Part shown: positions 13,440 through 22,119 of the stretch, piece by piece
How positions within the stretch are numbered: position 1 is the stretch's first letter
Layout of the letters: each line of letters begins with the position of its first letter
Source of the DNA: Phycisphaerae bacterium
GTDB lineage: Bacteria > Planctomycetota > Phycisphaerae > Sedimentisphaerales > Anaerobacaceae
Length of the DNA: 51,545 nt
NCBI GenBank assembly: GCA_030615025.1
Contig: JAUXAB010000020.1
Span: 1-51,545 of the forward strand
Reading direction: 5' to 3'
Position numbers and translations under genes: made by a program
The notes under the pieces: generated by a model
The model's database searches: none
What the model saw: only the letters and a program-made list of their open reading frames with translations
Told to the model about the DNA's origin: nothing

Positions 13440-15188
13440 TTACATTATGTCAGCCTGCGTCACTCTCAACACCTCAGCGATAGTTGTTATCCCGGTGAGG
13501 ACTTTCCTGGCCCCGTCCATTCGCAAAGTTTGCATGCCTGCTTCAAGGGCAATCTTCTTTATTGTACCGGCAGTTTCCCTTTTGTATATGAGGTTCTGGA
13601 TTTCTTCGTTAATGAGCATGACTTCATAAACACCCGTTCGGCCGCGAAAACCGGTCTGAAAACACCTCTCACAACCTTGGCCGACAAAGAACTTCCCGCC
13701 GTTATCAGCCGAGCCGGATGAACCTATGCCAAGTTCTCTCAATTCGCGATCTGTAGGTTCGGCAACCTTTTTGCAATCCGGGCAGACCTTTCGGACTAAT
13801 CGCTGCGCTATTACAGCAATCAAGGACGAACTTACCAAATACGGCTCGAGGCCCAAATCCAAAAGCCGGGTCAAAGCTCCAGCCGCGTCATTTGTGTGCA
13901 GCGTGCTGAAAACCAAATGACCTGTCAGCGAAGACTGTATTGCCATACGGGCGGTTTCGATGTCTCGAACTTCACCAATCATTATAACATCCGGGTCCTG
14001 ACGAAGGACATGCCGCAGAGCGTTTGCAAATGTTACACCCTTTTTTGAAGCAACCTGCATCTGGCTTATTCCTTCGAGCTGATACTCGATGGGGTCTTCT
14101 ATGGTCATAACATTCTTCTCGGCTGAATTAATCCTGTTAAGGCAGGCGTAAAGAGTGGTGCTTTTTCCGCTGCCGGTTGGGCCCGTTACGAAAATAACCC
14201 CATGCGAGCGGGTGAGCAAAGAATCAAATTTTTTCAAATCGTCCTCACAAAGCCCTAATTCGTTCAATCCGAACAGTCCCGTGCTTTTATCAAGCAGCCG
14301 TAAGACACTGCGTTCGCCGTAGCTGGTCGGCACGGTGCTGATACGCAAATCGACTTCACGCTGACCGAGCCGGACACTGCATCTGCCGTCCTGTGGAAGC
14401 CGGCGCTCCGCAATGTCCATACCCGCCATAACCTTGATACGAGAGATAACCAACGGCAAGACATTTCTGTTCAAACTAAGTGTATCATATAAAATGCCGT
14501 CGATACGATAGCGAATCTGAATCTTTGTCTCGTAAGGGTGAACATGAATATCACTGGCCCTTAATTGCAAGGCACGAAAAAGAATATCATTGACCAACCT
14601 GATAACCGGCGGTCGATTCACCACATCAAGCAGGTCATCGGAAGCGGCAACTTCGTCAACAAGCTGGTCGAGATTTTGGGAATCCAGCTCTTCGGCCACC
14701 TCCTCGATGACCGTTGTCCTCTGCTCGTATGCAATATCTATTACGGAGGTGATAGTGGCGCGGGTGGATATAGCCGGCCTGACAGGTAGGCCGGTCATCT
14801 TCGAGACATTATCGAGCGCATTTGCATCCAACGGCTTGGACAAAACTACGGTAAGCTCGGTTGGACGGTCGGACGGTTCGCCGTCTGCGCGTTTGCCCGT
14901 TTCACCGTCTTCGGCCCTTACGCCGATAAGATAATGGTGCTGAGCGTATGCGGCGGGAACAGCTTCAATAAATTCGACGGGCACAGCCTTTGGCGCTATT
15001 TCCGATAGAAATTCACAACCAAGTGCCTCGGCAAAGAGCTTCAAAACCATATCTTCGGTAAAGTAAGGACAGGCAAGCAAAATCTCATCAAGGCGCTGCC
15101 GGCTGCTGTCTTCTTCGAGAAATTTAGCCAGCTGCTCAGCGTCAATCAAACCCGTCCGCTTAGCGGTTTGTATTAATAAATCTTTCAT
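13440..15188 (-). CDS. gspE: Type II secretion assembly ATPase GspE
   Basis: The 582-residue protein carries an N-terminal GspE_N/MshEN domain. The AAA-like ATPase core follows, with Walker A GPTGSGKST (about residue 334), Asp box TIEDPIEYQ, Walker B-region PDVIMIGEVRD and His box LHTNDA. Two CxxC pairs (CPDC and CERC, about residues 465 and 507) form the zinc motif typical of GspE. It is the cytoplasmic motor for pseudopilus assembly. The ORF is intact. It is separated from gspD by 132 bases of repeat sequence and from gspF by an inserted gene. Confidence 0.96.
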   Translation of the reverse strand: MKDLLIQTAKRTGLIDAEQLAKFLEEDSSRQRLDEILLACPYFTEDMVLKLFAEALGCEFLSEIAPKAVPVEFIEAVPAAYAQHHYLIGVRAEDGETGKRADGEPSDRPTELTVVLSKPLDANALDNVSKMTGLPVRPAISTRATITSVIDIAYEQRTTVIEEVAEELDSQNLDQLVDEVAASDDLLDVVNRPPVIRLVNDILFRALQLRASDIHVHPYETKIQIRYRIDGILYDTLSLNRNVLPLVISRIKVMAGMDIAERRLPQDGRCSVRLGQREVDLRISTVPTSYGERSVLRLLDKSTGLFGLNELGLCEDDLKKFDSLLTRSHGVIFVTGPTGSGKSTTLYACLNRINSAEKNVMTIEDPIEYQLEGISQMQVASKKGVTFANALRHVLRQDPDVIMIGEVRDIETARMAIQSSLTGHLVFSTLHTNDAAGALTRLLDLGLEPYLVSSSLIAVIAQRLVRKVCPDCKKVAEPTDRELRELGIGSSGSADNGGKFFVGQGCERCFQTGFRGRTGVYEVMLINEEIQNLIYKRETAGTIKKIALEAGMQTLRMDGARKVLTGITTIAEVLRVTQADIM

Positions 15189-15199
15189 ATTTCGTTTAA

Positions 15200-15318
15200 T
15201 TCCATTTTACCGCCGAGAACGCAGAAACCGCTGAGATTCTTCGATTCTCGACGAGAATCGAGTATCCAGCATCGAGAATCGAGTTTCCTCTGTCTTCTCC
15301 GCGTTCTCTGCGGTTAAT
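15200..15318. repeat. Nested inverted repeats in the gspD-gspE gap
   Basis: Outer parts (ACCGCCGAGAACGCAGAA at about 15211 and TTCTCCGCGTTCTCTGCGGT at about 15295) are imperfect inverted copies of the common AACCGCAGAGAACGC-type repeat. Between them lie CGATTCTCGACGAGAATCGAG and a second GAGAATCGAG copy separated by TATCCAGCATC. An AATCGAG-type simple repeat thus appears to sit inside a different palindromic repeat. Confidence 0.55.
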
Positions 15319-15320
15319 CT

Positions 15321-18300
15321 TTATCTATAGTCTAAATCGGCTTCGAGAATTTGCAATGGGTCCATCGGCTCAGGCTTTGTGCCGGGTAAATCCCTACCTT
15401 CCTGCATTTCTTTTTTATGTTTTTCGAATACCCTCCGGTTCTTTAGTGATAATGCTTCATCCGGTTCGAGAATTTGCTTTGCTTCCATCGGTTCAAGCAT
15501 TATTATGCCGGGTCGAACACCACGTTCCTGCATCTCTCTTGCGCGTTTTTCGGATATCTGCTGCTTCAGTGATACTACTTCATCTTCATCAGCTTCGAGA
15601 ACCTGCAATGGGTCCATCGGTTTAGGTTTTATGCCGGGCCAATCCTCATATTCCTGCATTTCCTTTTCGTATTTTTCGAATGTAGCCCGGTTCTTTGCTG
15701 ATACTACTTCTACATCGGAGACGCCGGTAACTTCTTCGCCGGGCCTCAAGATATTTGCTTTAACGAACACATAAAGTCTACTCTGGGTATCCTTATTAGC
15801 TGTACTTCTAAAAAAGCCCCCGAGAATGGGAATATCACCAAGGAGGGGAACTTTAGTTCCGCCTTTGGTCTGTTTAAGCTTCTCCAGCCCGCCAAGGATT
15901 ATTGTGCTTCTGTCGGGAACGGTTACAGTTGAGGTAAGATCGCTGGTCAGAAGGTCGGGCGGTGTTGGCCCCGTTAATTCTCCTGCCGGCGTATTCAGTA
16001 CATAATCCGGCCTGAGTCCAAAATCTGTACGCGTCACCGCAATTGTGAGGCGGAGCTGGTCTCCTTTACTTATATGAGGGGTGATTGTAAGAGTAATGCC
16101 CTCGGTATAAGTTGATAGGTCTACCGACGTTGCCTGGGTTGCTTGTGAAATACCTGTGCCGGGCACTACTTGCGTCTTGGGCGAAACAACAGTTGTTACC
16201 GTTTCCGCTTTAATAGTTCCCTCTTCATTGTCGTTAACCAGAAGTTTAGGCCTCGCCAGTACCCGACCATAATCTTTTATTTGCATAGCTGTTAATAGAA
16301 GCTGGATGTGCTCATCTGCATAGAAGCCGCTTCCCGCTCCGCTTGTTGAGACTGTTTCGATGATTCGTTTATCGGGGAAAGGAGTAATCAGAGAAGCAAG
16401 GAAGTCCATGCTTTCGCCCCCCGTAAGTCTCGGAAACTTTGAGATCAAATCCAGGTCCAGGGAGAACTGATCGTTTTTGGTAATTTCGACTAATGTTACG
16501 TCGAGCAGGACCTGTGGGCGGTATTCATCGAGCTCTTTGATGAGCGAGGCAATCCACGTTTGGTTCTTTTTGCTGGCGTAAATGATGAGCGAATAACTCT
16601 TCGGGTCGGGGACGATTATGATGTCCTCTTCTATTCTCTTTGTTACTGTTGTTCTTGGGACTTTGGAGTCTGCTCCGCCCTTTTCTGTGATGGTTTCCGA
16701 AATAAGCTTTTCGAGGACGGCGGCAAGCTCTTCCGGGTCCTGGTTTTCGAGTTGGTATATGACATACGGGTTTTGGGCTTCTTCTTGCACGGCGTCCACA
16801 TAGCCGATAATCACAGCTATCTGGACGTGCTGCTCAGCGGTGGCATTGACCAGAAGCGAATTGGTCGCCTCAATTATCACTACCTGCGGCTCTTCTACAA
16901 GGGGTTCTTGTATCGTAGAAGCAGTGGTTCTATACGTAGTAGTCCTGGTGGTGGGGGTCGTTCTGGTGGATGGGGTCGTTCTTGTGGCTGGGGTTCTTCT
17001 GATAGACGTCCCCGTCGGAGCTGCTCGCCCGGCGCCAATTATGCCAAGCTCTTCGAGCTTTTTCCTTACATCCTCGGCATCGACATACCGGATTTCGTAT
17101 AGCCGCAGAGTCCGCAGGTCCGCCTTTTCCACATCAAGGGCATCTATGAGCTTATCGACAATAGCTAATTGCTCCTCAAGGCCTATCATCAGGATTCGGT
17201 TCGTTCTCTCGTCGGCATCGAGATAGACAGTGGGTTCGGCGGCCGACGTGGGAGCCCTTGTCGTGCGCGAGGGAGGTCTTCGAGCGGCAGCGGCTCTGGC
17301 GGCCTGCAGTCGGCGTTGATATACGGCTGTCGACTCTCCAGCTTTGCGCGTGACAGTCGGTGTCGGCGCTGCCGCCGCAGTTGCACCAATAGTAATTGAT
17401 ACAGCGCCTAACTGCTCGGCAAGTGTCTTAACTTTCGTAGCAAGTGTCTGTGCCATCGTGTATTCTAACGCCCTGGACCTGAACTTTTTCTGCTCACCCG
17501 GCTTGTCAACCATCTCAAGAAGCTCTTCTATACGTGCCATACGGTAGGCGTATCCGGATACGATAAGGGTTCCCATGTCGGCAATAGACGAGAAGCTCAC
17601 ACCAAGCTTCATAGCTATCAAAAGGTTTTGTGCACTCGCAGTATCGATATGTTTTAGCTTAAAGATACAGGTTATGATCACATCACCAGTTTGAATCCAG
17701 GGCTTCTGGGGGTCCACTATGGGAGCGTCAATATCTGCCGACCTTGTTATAGGGACAATAGTTACAAGATTGACCCTGCGAGTCATCACAAATTTTTTGA
17801 ACTTCAGCACAGATTCGACCAGAAGATACAAATCCTTTACCTTAATAGGTCCTTGCAGTTTGAGTGTAACCTCGCCTTGTAAGCCTGTTACATCGGCTGG
17901 GTCATACATATAGTTCAGATTTAAATACTTACCGACCAAATCTAACAAATCAATGATGTTGATCTTTTCGGGCAAATCCAGCTCAAGCGTGTCATCACCA
18001 TTTGTGATGAACTCCGGCTGATATAGCCGGGTTGCAGCCCGCCTACGGCGGGGCTCAACAACTTGTGTTGCCGTGTCGGGCTCCTCAACCTCGACAGCGA
18101 CTTGCTCCGGAATAGTCTCAGGCCCCGGTTCCAGTCCCGGTTTTGGTTTGGCAGGGACCCCATTTCGCGTTTTTTTGCGAAATGGGAACCTAACAATCTT
18201 CTCAGCTACGGGTTTTTCAGGGACAGCAGCAAGGTCTGCTTTCTCTGGTGGCTTGGCGGCCTCAGGAGCCGTTTTATCCGGTGCAGTTACAACGGTAGTC

Positions 18301-19106
18301 GGCTGCGCTGCCGGTTCATTTGGTTCCGGTCCGCCGGGGACGGGTTGGGCCAGTTCGGCTAACTTTTTCTCAGCCTGGGCAAGCGAATCAAGGAGCCTTT
18401 TGCGCTTTTGCGGAGACAGTCCTGTGGAAGCAACAGCCGGCTGGGCCGGTTGCAGAGCCTCGGCCTTGGCCTTTTGAAGCCGCTTAATACTGCCGTTAGA
18501 AGCGTATCTTTCGATAGCTTCAATAATTTTTTCAAGCTGGTCAGCCGGCGCAATTGCTACTACAGCATCATCGTGGACATCTATAATCGCTTTGGCGGCT
18601 CCAGCACCACTTGGTGGATTAGAGAAGCTGCCGATTGATATATTGCCAGCTTCTGCTGCTATCTGCTCGTTCGAGGGCAGATTCCCAGCCGCTGAGGCGG
18701 GAAAAATCGCTTTCATAACAAATGCTGTCCTGACATCAACAAGCTTCAAAATAGCGCTTGCCTTGATTAGCTGGCGAGGCTGAGCTGTTACTAAAAGCAT
18801 ATTGGTAGCAGGTAGCTGGGAAACCGTGCCGAGCTTGGCATCGGCCAGGAACTTCTTGGCCCGCTCGACTGATATGTGTTTTAAGGCAAAAACCCTATAT
18901 CGCGGCTCTACAGGAACAGAGCCCCTATCAGAGCCGTTAGAAGTTCGGTCTCTTTCTCGATTACTTCTAACGGGGTCGGCAGCCAAAAGATAACTGCTGG
19001 CAAGCAAAAGAGTTACTGCCAAAATAAAGAGGTTCCCCAAACGCCAAAGTTTGCGCTTGGGGGCCCAAAAACTGAAGTTTCTGCTATAGCCTGGTTTTGC
19101 AGCCAT
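15321..19106 (-). CDS. gspD: Type II secretion outer-membrane secretin GspD
   Basis: The protein is about 1261 residues, roughly twice the common GspD size. A signal peptide (LFILAVTLLLASSYLLAA) is followed by N-terminal ring domains, a long Pro/Ala-rich segment and N0/N1-like domains. The secretin core follows, from about residue 862 (RPQVLLDVTLVEI) to VPLLGDIPILGGFF near 1085. The ATG at 19106 has AAGGAGG at good spacing and is preferred to 19160. Oddities: two palindromic elements read in frame (18159-18190, 18934-18976), a low-complexity Thr/Arg/Pro insert, and three ~43-residue tandem repeats at the C-terminus. Confidence 0.94.
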   Translation of the reverse strand: MAAKPGYSRNFSFWAPKRKLWRLGNLFILAVTLLLASSYLLAADPVRSNRERDRTSNGSDRGSVPVEPRYRVFALKHISVERAKKFLADAKLGTVSQLPATNMLLVTAQPRQLIKASAILKLVDVRTAFVMKAIFPASAAGNLPSNEQIAAEAGNISIGSFSNPPSGAGAAKAIIDVHDDAVVAIAPADQLEKIIEAIERYASNGSIKRLQKAKAEALQPAQPAVASTGLSPQKRKRLLDSLAQAEKKLAELAQPVPGGPEPNEPAAQPTTVVTAPDKTAPEAAKPPEKADLAAVPEKPVAEKIVRFPFRKKTRNGVPAKPKPGLEPGPETIPEQVAVEVEEPDTATQVVEPRRRRAATRLYQPEFITNGDDTLELDLPEKINIIDLLDLVGKYLNLNYMYDPADVTGLQGEVTLKLQGPIKVKDLYLLVESVLKFKKFVMTRRVNLVTIVPITRSADIDAPIVDPQKPWIQTGDVIITCIFKLKHIDTASAQNLLIAMKLGVSFSSIADMGTLIVSGYAYRMARIEELLEMVDKPGEQKKFRSRALEYTMAQTLATKVKTLAEQLGAVSITIGATAAAAPTPTVTRKAGESTAVYQRRLQAARAAAARRPPSRTTRAPTSAAEPTVYLDADERTNRILMIGLEEQLAIVDKLIDALDVEKADLRTLRLYEIRYVDAEDVRKKLEELGIIGAGRAAPTGTSIRRTPATRTTPSTRTTPTTRTTTYRTTASTIQEPLVEEPQVVIIEATNSLLVNATAEQHVQIAVIIGYVDAVQEEAQNPYVIYQLENQDPEELAAVLEKLISETITEKGGADSKVPRTTVTKRIEEDIIIVPDPKSYSLIIYASKKNQTWIASLIKELDEYRPQVLLDVTLVEITKNDQFSLDLDLISKFPRLTGGESMDFLASLITPFPDKRIIETVSTSGAGSGFYADEHIQLLLTAMQIKDYGRVLARPKLLVNDNEEGTIKAETVTTVVSPKTQVVPGTGISQATQATSVDLSTYTEGITLTITPHISKGDQLRLTIAVTRTDFGLRPDYVLNTPAGELTGPTPPDLLTSDLTSTVTVPDRSTIILGGLEKLKQTKGGTKVPLLGDIPILGGFFRSTANKDTQSRLYVFVKANILRPGEEVTGVSDVEVVSAKNRATFEKYEKEMQEYEDWPGIKPKPMDPLQVLEADEDEVVSLKQQISEKRAREMQERGVRPGIIMLEPMEAKQILEPDEALSLKNRRVFEKHKKEMQEGRDLPGTKPEPMDPLQILEADLDYR
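15324..15715 (-). repeat. Three ~130-bp repeats encoding the GspD C-terminal tail
   Basis: The tail contains three homologous segments of 40-45 residues, each of the form F/R-EK..KEMQE....PGI.P.PMDP.QILEAD...SLK. Copies 1 and 3 are closest (KEMQE..D.PG.KP.PMDPLQ.LEAD). Copy 2 is more divergent (REMQERGVRPGI, EAKQILEPDEALSLK). They lie after the secretin beta-barrel, where other GspD proteins have the pilotin-binding S-domain. Confidence 0.85.
18159..18190 (-). repeat. GAAATGGGAACC-type hairpin inside gspD
   Basis: CCCATTTCGC (18159-18168) and GCGAAATGGG (18177-18186) form a perfect 10-bp stem. The right flank AACC extends the likeness to the hairpin after spoVG (GGTTCCCATTT arms). On the coding strand it gives VRFPFRKKTRNGVPAK within a low-complexity linker, so the insertion left the frame open. 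Confidence 0.65.
18934..18976 (-). repeat. GTTAGAA-family palindromic element inside gspD
   Basis: CCGTTAGAAGT (18934-18944) and ACTTCTAACGG (18963-18973, extending to GGGGT) are perfect inverted arms with an 18-nt loop. The coding strand reads ADPVRSNRERDRTSNGSD directly after the signal peptide. It uses a different reading frame of the arm from the gspG and cytochrome copies (PVRSN rather than TPLE), but the arms are the same. Confidence 0.82.
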
Positions 19107-19547
19107 AGACCCCTCCTTAGTCCGCCAGAGGCGGATGTCGATCTTTGTGTTTTTCAACAACGCTATTTCTGTAGTTACCGAGCATTTTAGCTTAAAATTA
19201 TTAAAATAACCCCTTTTTTGAAGCCCTTACGGGGTTCCCACGCAAATATTCGCTCAAATCTCCAGGTTCGAGCACATCAAGCACCCCATATATTAATTCA
19301 GACACAGAAAAGGCCTAAAAGTTCCGCAGGTTTGCGGCAAAAAAACGCGGATTTGCTGAATGAAAGCTGGAAAAACGCCAAACGTAAAATAAATGCCAAT
19401 TGCCGTTACAATATGGAGAAAAAGAGATTACGTACAGTCCGAAAAAAACGTGGATTCTTGCTTCCGCAGGAATGACAGAGTCAGCTAATCGGCAATTTCA
19501 ACTTGTGATTGGTATAAGGCAAAACGCAGGCAATTGGTGCGGGACTA
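19107..19547. other. 441-bp gap between the gspC-like gene and gspD
   Basis: No gene is supported. It holds the gspD ribosome-binding site (AAGGAGG next to 19113), a CGGGGTTCCCACGC stretch near 19227, one copy of the VIPAEAGI palindrome (19451-19476) and one arm of the CAATTGGTGCGGGA palindrome (19531-19544). The plus-strand open frames here encode Lys/Arg-rich repeat-derived peptides. Confidence 0.55.
19451..19476 (-). repeat. Intergenic copy of the VIPAEAGI palindrome
   Basis: On the minus strand this reads TGTCATTCCTGCGGAAGCA then AGAATCCA. It shares TGTCAT, CCTGCGGAAGCA and ATC with the copy inside ispE (3584-3607). The stem is slightly decayed here (CTTGCTTCCGCAGG). Confidence 0.65.
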
Positions 19548-20582
19548 TTACCTGGGCGGTCTTCTTGGCGGCCGCGATTCTCTTCTTGACCTTCCAAGTT
19601 TCAAACTCCTGGCACGATTCGGATCCCGCTGAACGCGCCTCAACTCTTCTTTACCTAAAAGGTCCAGTCTCTTTGCCTCTTCAGTAGTTATACGCATAGC
19701 CTCAAGGCCGGCAATGGCTTCTTTCAACGCCGCCTCTTCTTCTGCGCTAGTTTTGTCAGATCCAACACCCGCCTTCCCCTGCTGGGCTTTCAGCTCGTTG
19801 ATGAAATCCGCCAAGAGTGCATTTTGTTCAGCATCGCTCATCTGCGGCGGTCTTCTACTTGTCCCGCGAGGAACAGCCCTCGGTGGTGCGGCAGTCGCCG
19901 TTGCCGACTTACTTCCAACGCCGGCACCAGCTTTGCCTAAATCCGATGCCGGGCTTTGCCCAGCGCTTACCCGCAGAGGTGTGCCGCTTGTAATGCTGGC
20001 AGAAGCTCCCGGCAAAGCAAGGGTGGATTTGGAAGTGGTCTGGCCTTTAATAAGACTTTTTTTCGGCGGCCTGACCGCTACGAGTGTGACAGTTCTTTCA
20101 CGGTCTTTAACAACTATAGAGCCGTCTTTTACCTGCTCGATAACTAAATGGGCCACCTTACTGCCTTGTCTGACCCAGTGAAAACCCTTGCCCGGCTCAT
20201 CAATGTAGGCCAGCGACAGCTCCGGATGTGCCGAATAATAACTGGTGCCAATAAGTGTAAATTTGGCTGTAGTTTTCACGGGGTCGGGAGGAAGAAGCGA
20301 CGGCCTACCAACTGTGGGAGTCTTTGGTTTCGGTTTCGGCTTGGGAGGGGGATTTAGATACAATCCAAAGGCCGCCGCCTGCTTTACAAGCGGTGAGATT
20401 TGATCCCCGGTCTTTAAGAGTTTAGCACCTTTGGCTTTATTAAACTTCTCTATCGCGCCGGGTGACTTTAGAAATTGCTCGATCTGTTCGTCGCCGCGAA
20501 AACCAAAAACCGCAGGAAAAGCAAAAAAACCGACAGCCAAAATCGCCGCTATAATAGTAGTTATCCGCAAAGTCTTTATCAT
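19548..20582 (-). CDS. gspC: GspC/PilP-like inner-membrane protein of the secretion system
   Basis: The 344-residue protein has one N-terminal membrane helix (TTIIAAILAVGFFAFPAVF) and a Pro/Lys linker (PPPKPKPKPKTP). A compact domain at about residues 105-170 follows (AKFTLIGTSYYSAHPELSLA, then WVRQGSKVAHLVIEQVKDGS) that follows the HR/PilP beta-fold pattern 'xLxGt....ALI...g....V..G..i....V..I'. The C-terminal part is Ala/Ser-rich, then helical and charged (QNALLADFINELKAQQ). The position directly upstream of gspD supports GspC, the protein that links the inner-membrane platform to the secretin. Sequence similarity alone would be weak evidence. Confidence 0.65.
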   Translation of the reverse strand: MIKTLRITTIIAAILAVGFFAFPAVFGFRGDEQIEQFLKSPGAIEKFNKAKGAKLLKTGDQISPLVKQAAAFGLYLNPPPKPKPKPKTPTVGRPSLLPPDPVKTTAKFTLIGTSYYSAHPELSLAYIDEPGKGFHWVRQGSKVAHLVIEQVKDGSIVVKDRERTVTLVAVRPPKKSLIKGQTTSKSTLALPGASASITSGTPLRVSAGQSPASDLGKAGAGVGSKSATATAAPPRAVPRGTSRRPPQMSDAEQNALLADFINELKAQQGKAGVGSDKTSAEEEAALKEAIAGLEAMRITTEEAKRLDLLGKEELRRVQRDPNRARSLKLGRSRRESRPPRRPPR

Positions 20583-20612
20583 ATTTCGTATCTCATATTT
20601 GGCCGATTTTCA

Positions 20613-20674
20613 GACAGGATTTACAGGATAAAAGAGAATGTAAAGAAAAAAAAGGAACTCCTGTTAATCCTGTC
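20613..20674. repeat. Inverted GACAGGATTAACAGGA repeat
   Basis: GACAGGATTTACAGGA (20613-20628) and TCCTGTTAATCCTGTC (20659-20674) match in inverted orientation at 15 of 16 positions, separated by a purine-rich 30-nt spacer. It fills the gap before the gspC-like gene, followed by ATTCACGAATCACGATTTAC-type simple repeat. Confidence 0.65.
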
Positions 20675-20722
20675 TAAACTTTCTATTCACGAATCACGAT
20701 TTACGGCTCACTATTGCCTATT

Positions 20723-22102
20723 TTATTTGACATCACGGGGGGCGTTTGGTTCCGTCCAATGAATTATTTTTTCAAAATTAAGCTCTTCATTTTCGGCGTA
20801 GTCGCCGCTCGTCTCGGGTGTATGGCAATCAATGCAGGCAGACTTTGGCCCAGTGAATCCGACTATTCCCCCAGTTTTGATATGTTCCGAGCCCGGCCCA
20901 TGACAGTTTTCGCAGCCGACATTCTTCAAATGTCCGGTTTTCTGCTCTGAAACAAACCCACTTTCATGTTCCATACCAACAACATGACAGGTAACACACT
21001 CCGGGTCGAACTGCGAGCCGACTCGCTCAAGCGTCGCATAAGCATGCGCATGAGCGTTACGGCTCCACTTCCCATATTCGTATTCGTGACAAGCCTTACA
21101 GGACTCTGAGCCGGTGTATTCCAAACCATTAGGCAAAAAGAAACGTGGAATTTCCTCCAGAAGATTGGCTCCTTTAACAAGCTGTTGGTAGTCTTCGTAC
21201 AAGCTAAGCAGAGATTTTTCCTGCCGCAAATCCTCTTCAACAGGGACAACGCTAAAACTCAATTCAGGTTTGCCTTTGTCTTTGGCAGGTTTAATCTGTA
21301 ATTTGCATATATATCTGCCGAAGCGGCCTACCGAGACAACCAAAGGTTTTTTATTCGGGTCAGAAATTATACCCGGCTCATCAGATTCAGCAGGACAAAC
21401 CAGACAATCTACGATTTCCTTCTTCGTAATAGAATTAATAATGCCGGGACCACAGCGGTTCAGGATGAGGATGTTAACCGTTTGCCCGCCAAAGGCGGGG
21501 GGAGTAAAAAGCTTTCCGAGCTGCTCTATCGGCGCCGATTCTGCGTTAAAGGTCGCAACTGTCACGGCTATGGTCTTACTTTTCAACGAAAACTTCTTCG
21601 TAAACTTTGTGGGTAGATTCGCATCGGTCGGCCTCTCGGATGTTATTATATTAAAAAGCGAGCCGATACTGTCCGTCAGTCTGAGACTTCCGGCTATTTT
21701 GATATCTTCTTCGGTCAGATTGACCACATCGTAACCGAGAAGACTAAACGCTTGAACTACTATATCGAACTTGATTAGGTCCTGCTCGCTGTCACCTTCC
21801 ACAAACGAGCCGGTATCGACAATCAACCTTCTTTTTGCAGGCACACTGTTGAAAACTGCGGAGCGTCTGTCAAGCCCCCCAAGTTGTCCGCCGCTGCAGC
21901 CACAGGGCTTCAACGCCCCGAGCTCGTTGCCGGTTAGAAAAACCGTAACCACGTCGGCTTTGCGGGCAGGCTTTGAAACCAATATGCACGAGGCCGCGAC
22001 TGTCAACCCCGTTAGAAATAACACGCCAGTGACCTTTTTGTTGGCTTTGGCAAGGATTTCTAACGGGGTCAATACACAAATACAAGTCACTAACCGTAGC
22101 AT
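20723..22102 (-). CDS. Exported four-heme cytochrome c with UshA/5'-nucleotidase-like N-terminal domain
   Basis: About 459 residues. A signal segment ends near VAASC. An N-terminal part with TGNELGALKPCGCSGGQLGG and later VNILILNRCG resembles the metallophosphatase-like domain that precedes cytochrome c554-type modules in planctomycetes. The C-terminal third has four heme motifs (CKACH, CVTCH, CENCH, CIDCH, about residues 330-425) plus extra His residues. I prefer the ATG at 22102, just after the DUF1573 stop, over a TTG at 22165 that overlaps it. An inserted palindrome (22006-22069) encodes TPLEILAKANKKVTGVLFL inside the signal segment. Redox partners are unknown. Confidence 0.8.
   Translation of the reverse strand: MLRLVTCICVLTPLEILAKANKKVTGVLFLTGLTVAASCILVSKPARKADVVTVFLTGNELGALKPCGCSGGQLGGLDRRSAVFNSVPAKRRLIVDTGSFVEGDSEQDLIKFDIVVQAFSLLGYDVVNLTEEDIKIAGSLRLTDSIGSLFNIITSERPTDANLPTKFTKKFSLKSKTIAVTVATFNAESAPIEQLGKLFTPPAFGGQTVNILILNRCGPGIINSITKKEIVDCLVCPAESDEPGIISDPNKKPLVVSVGRFGRYICKLQIKPAKDKGKPELSFSVVPVEEDLRQEKSLLSLYEDYQQLVKGANLLEEIPRFFLPNGLEYTGSESCKACHEYEYGKWSRNAHAHAYATLERVGSQFDPECVTCHVVGMEHESGFVSEQKTGHLKNVGCENCHGPGSEHIKTGGIVGFTGPKSACIDCHTPETSGDYAENEELNFEKIIHWTEPNAPRDVK
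22006..22069 (-). repeat. GTTAGAA-family palindromic element inside the cytochrome gene
   Basis: ACCCCGTTAGAAAT (22006-22019) and ATTTCTAACGGGGT (22056-22069) are perfect 14-bp inverted arms around a 36-nt middle. The coding strand reads TPLEIL at one end and LFLTGL at the other, matching TPLEV and LLLTGF in the gspG copy: same reading frame, different middle. It lies within the N-terminal export signal. Confidence 0.88.
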
Positions 22103-22119
22103 GACCAGGATAACCTTTG

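Noticed and set aside
16560..17102. Plus-strand open frame of 180 codons opposite gspD
   Set aside because: It mirrors the repetitive Thr/Arg/Pro insert of gspD; the Gly/Arg/Ser-rich peptide is a codon-shadow artefact.
19218..19687. Plus-strand open frames in the gspC-gspD gap
   Set aside because: They encode Lys/Arg-rich peptides across known dispersed repeats and continue into the opposite strand of the gspC-like gene.
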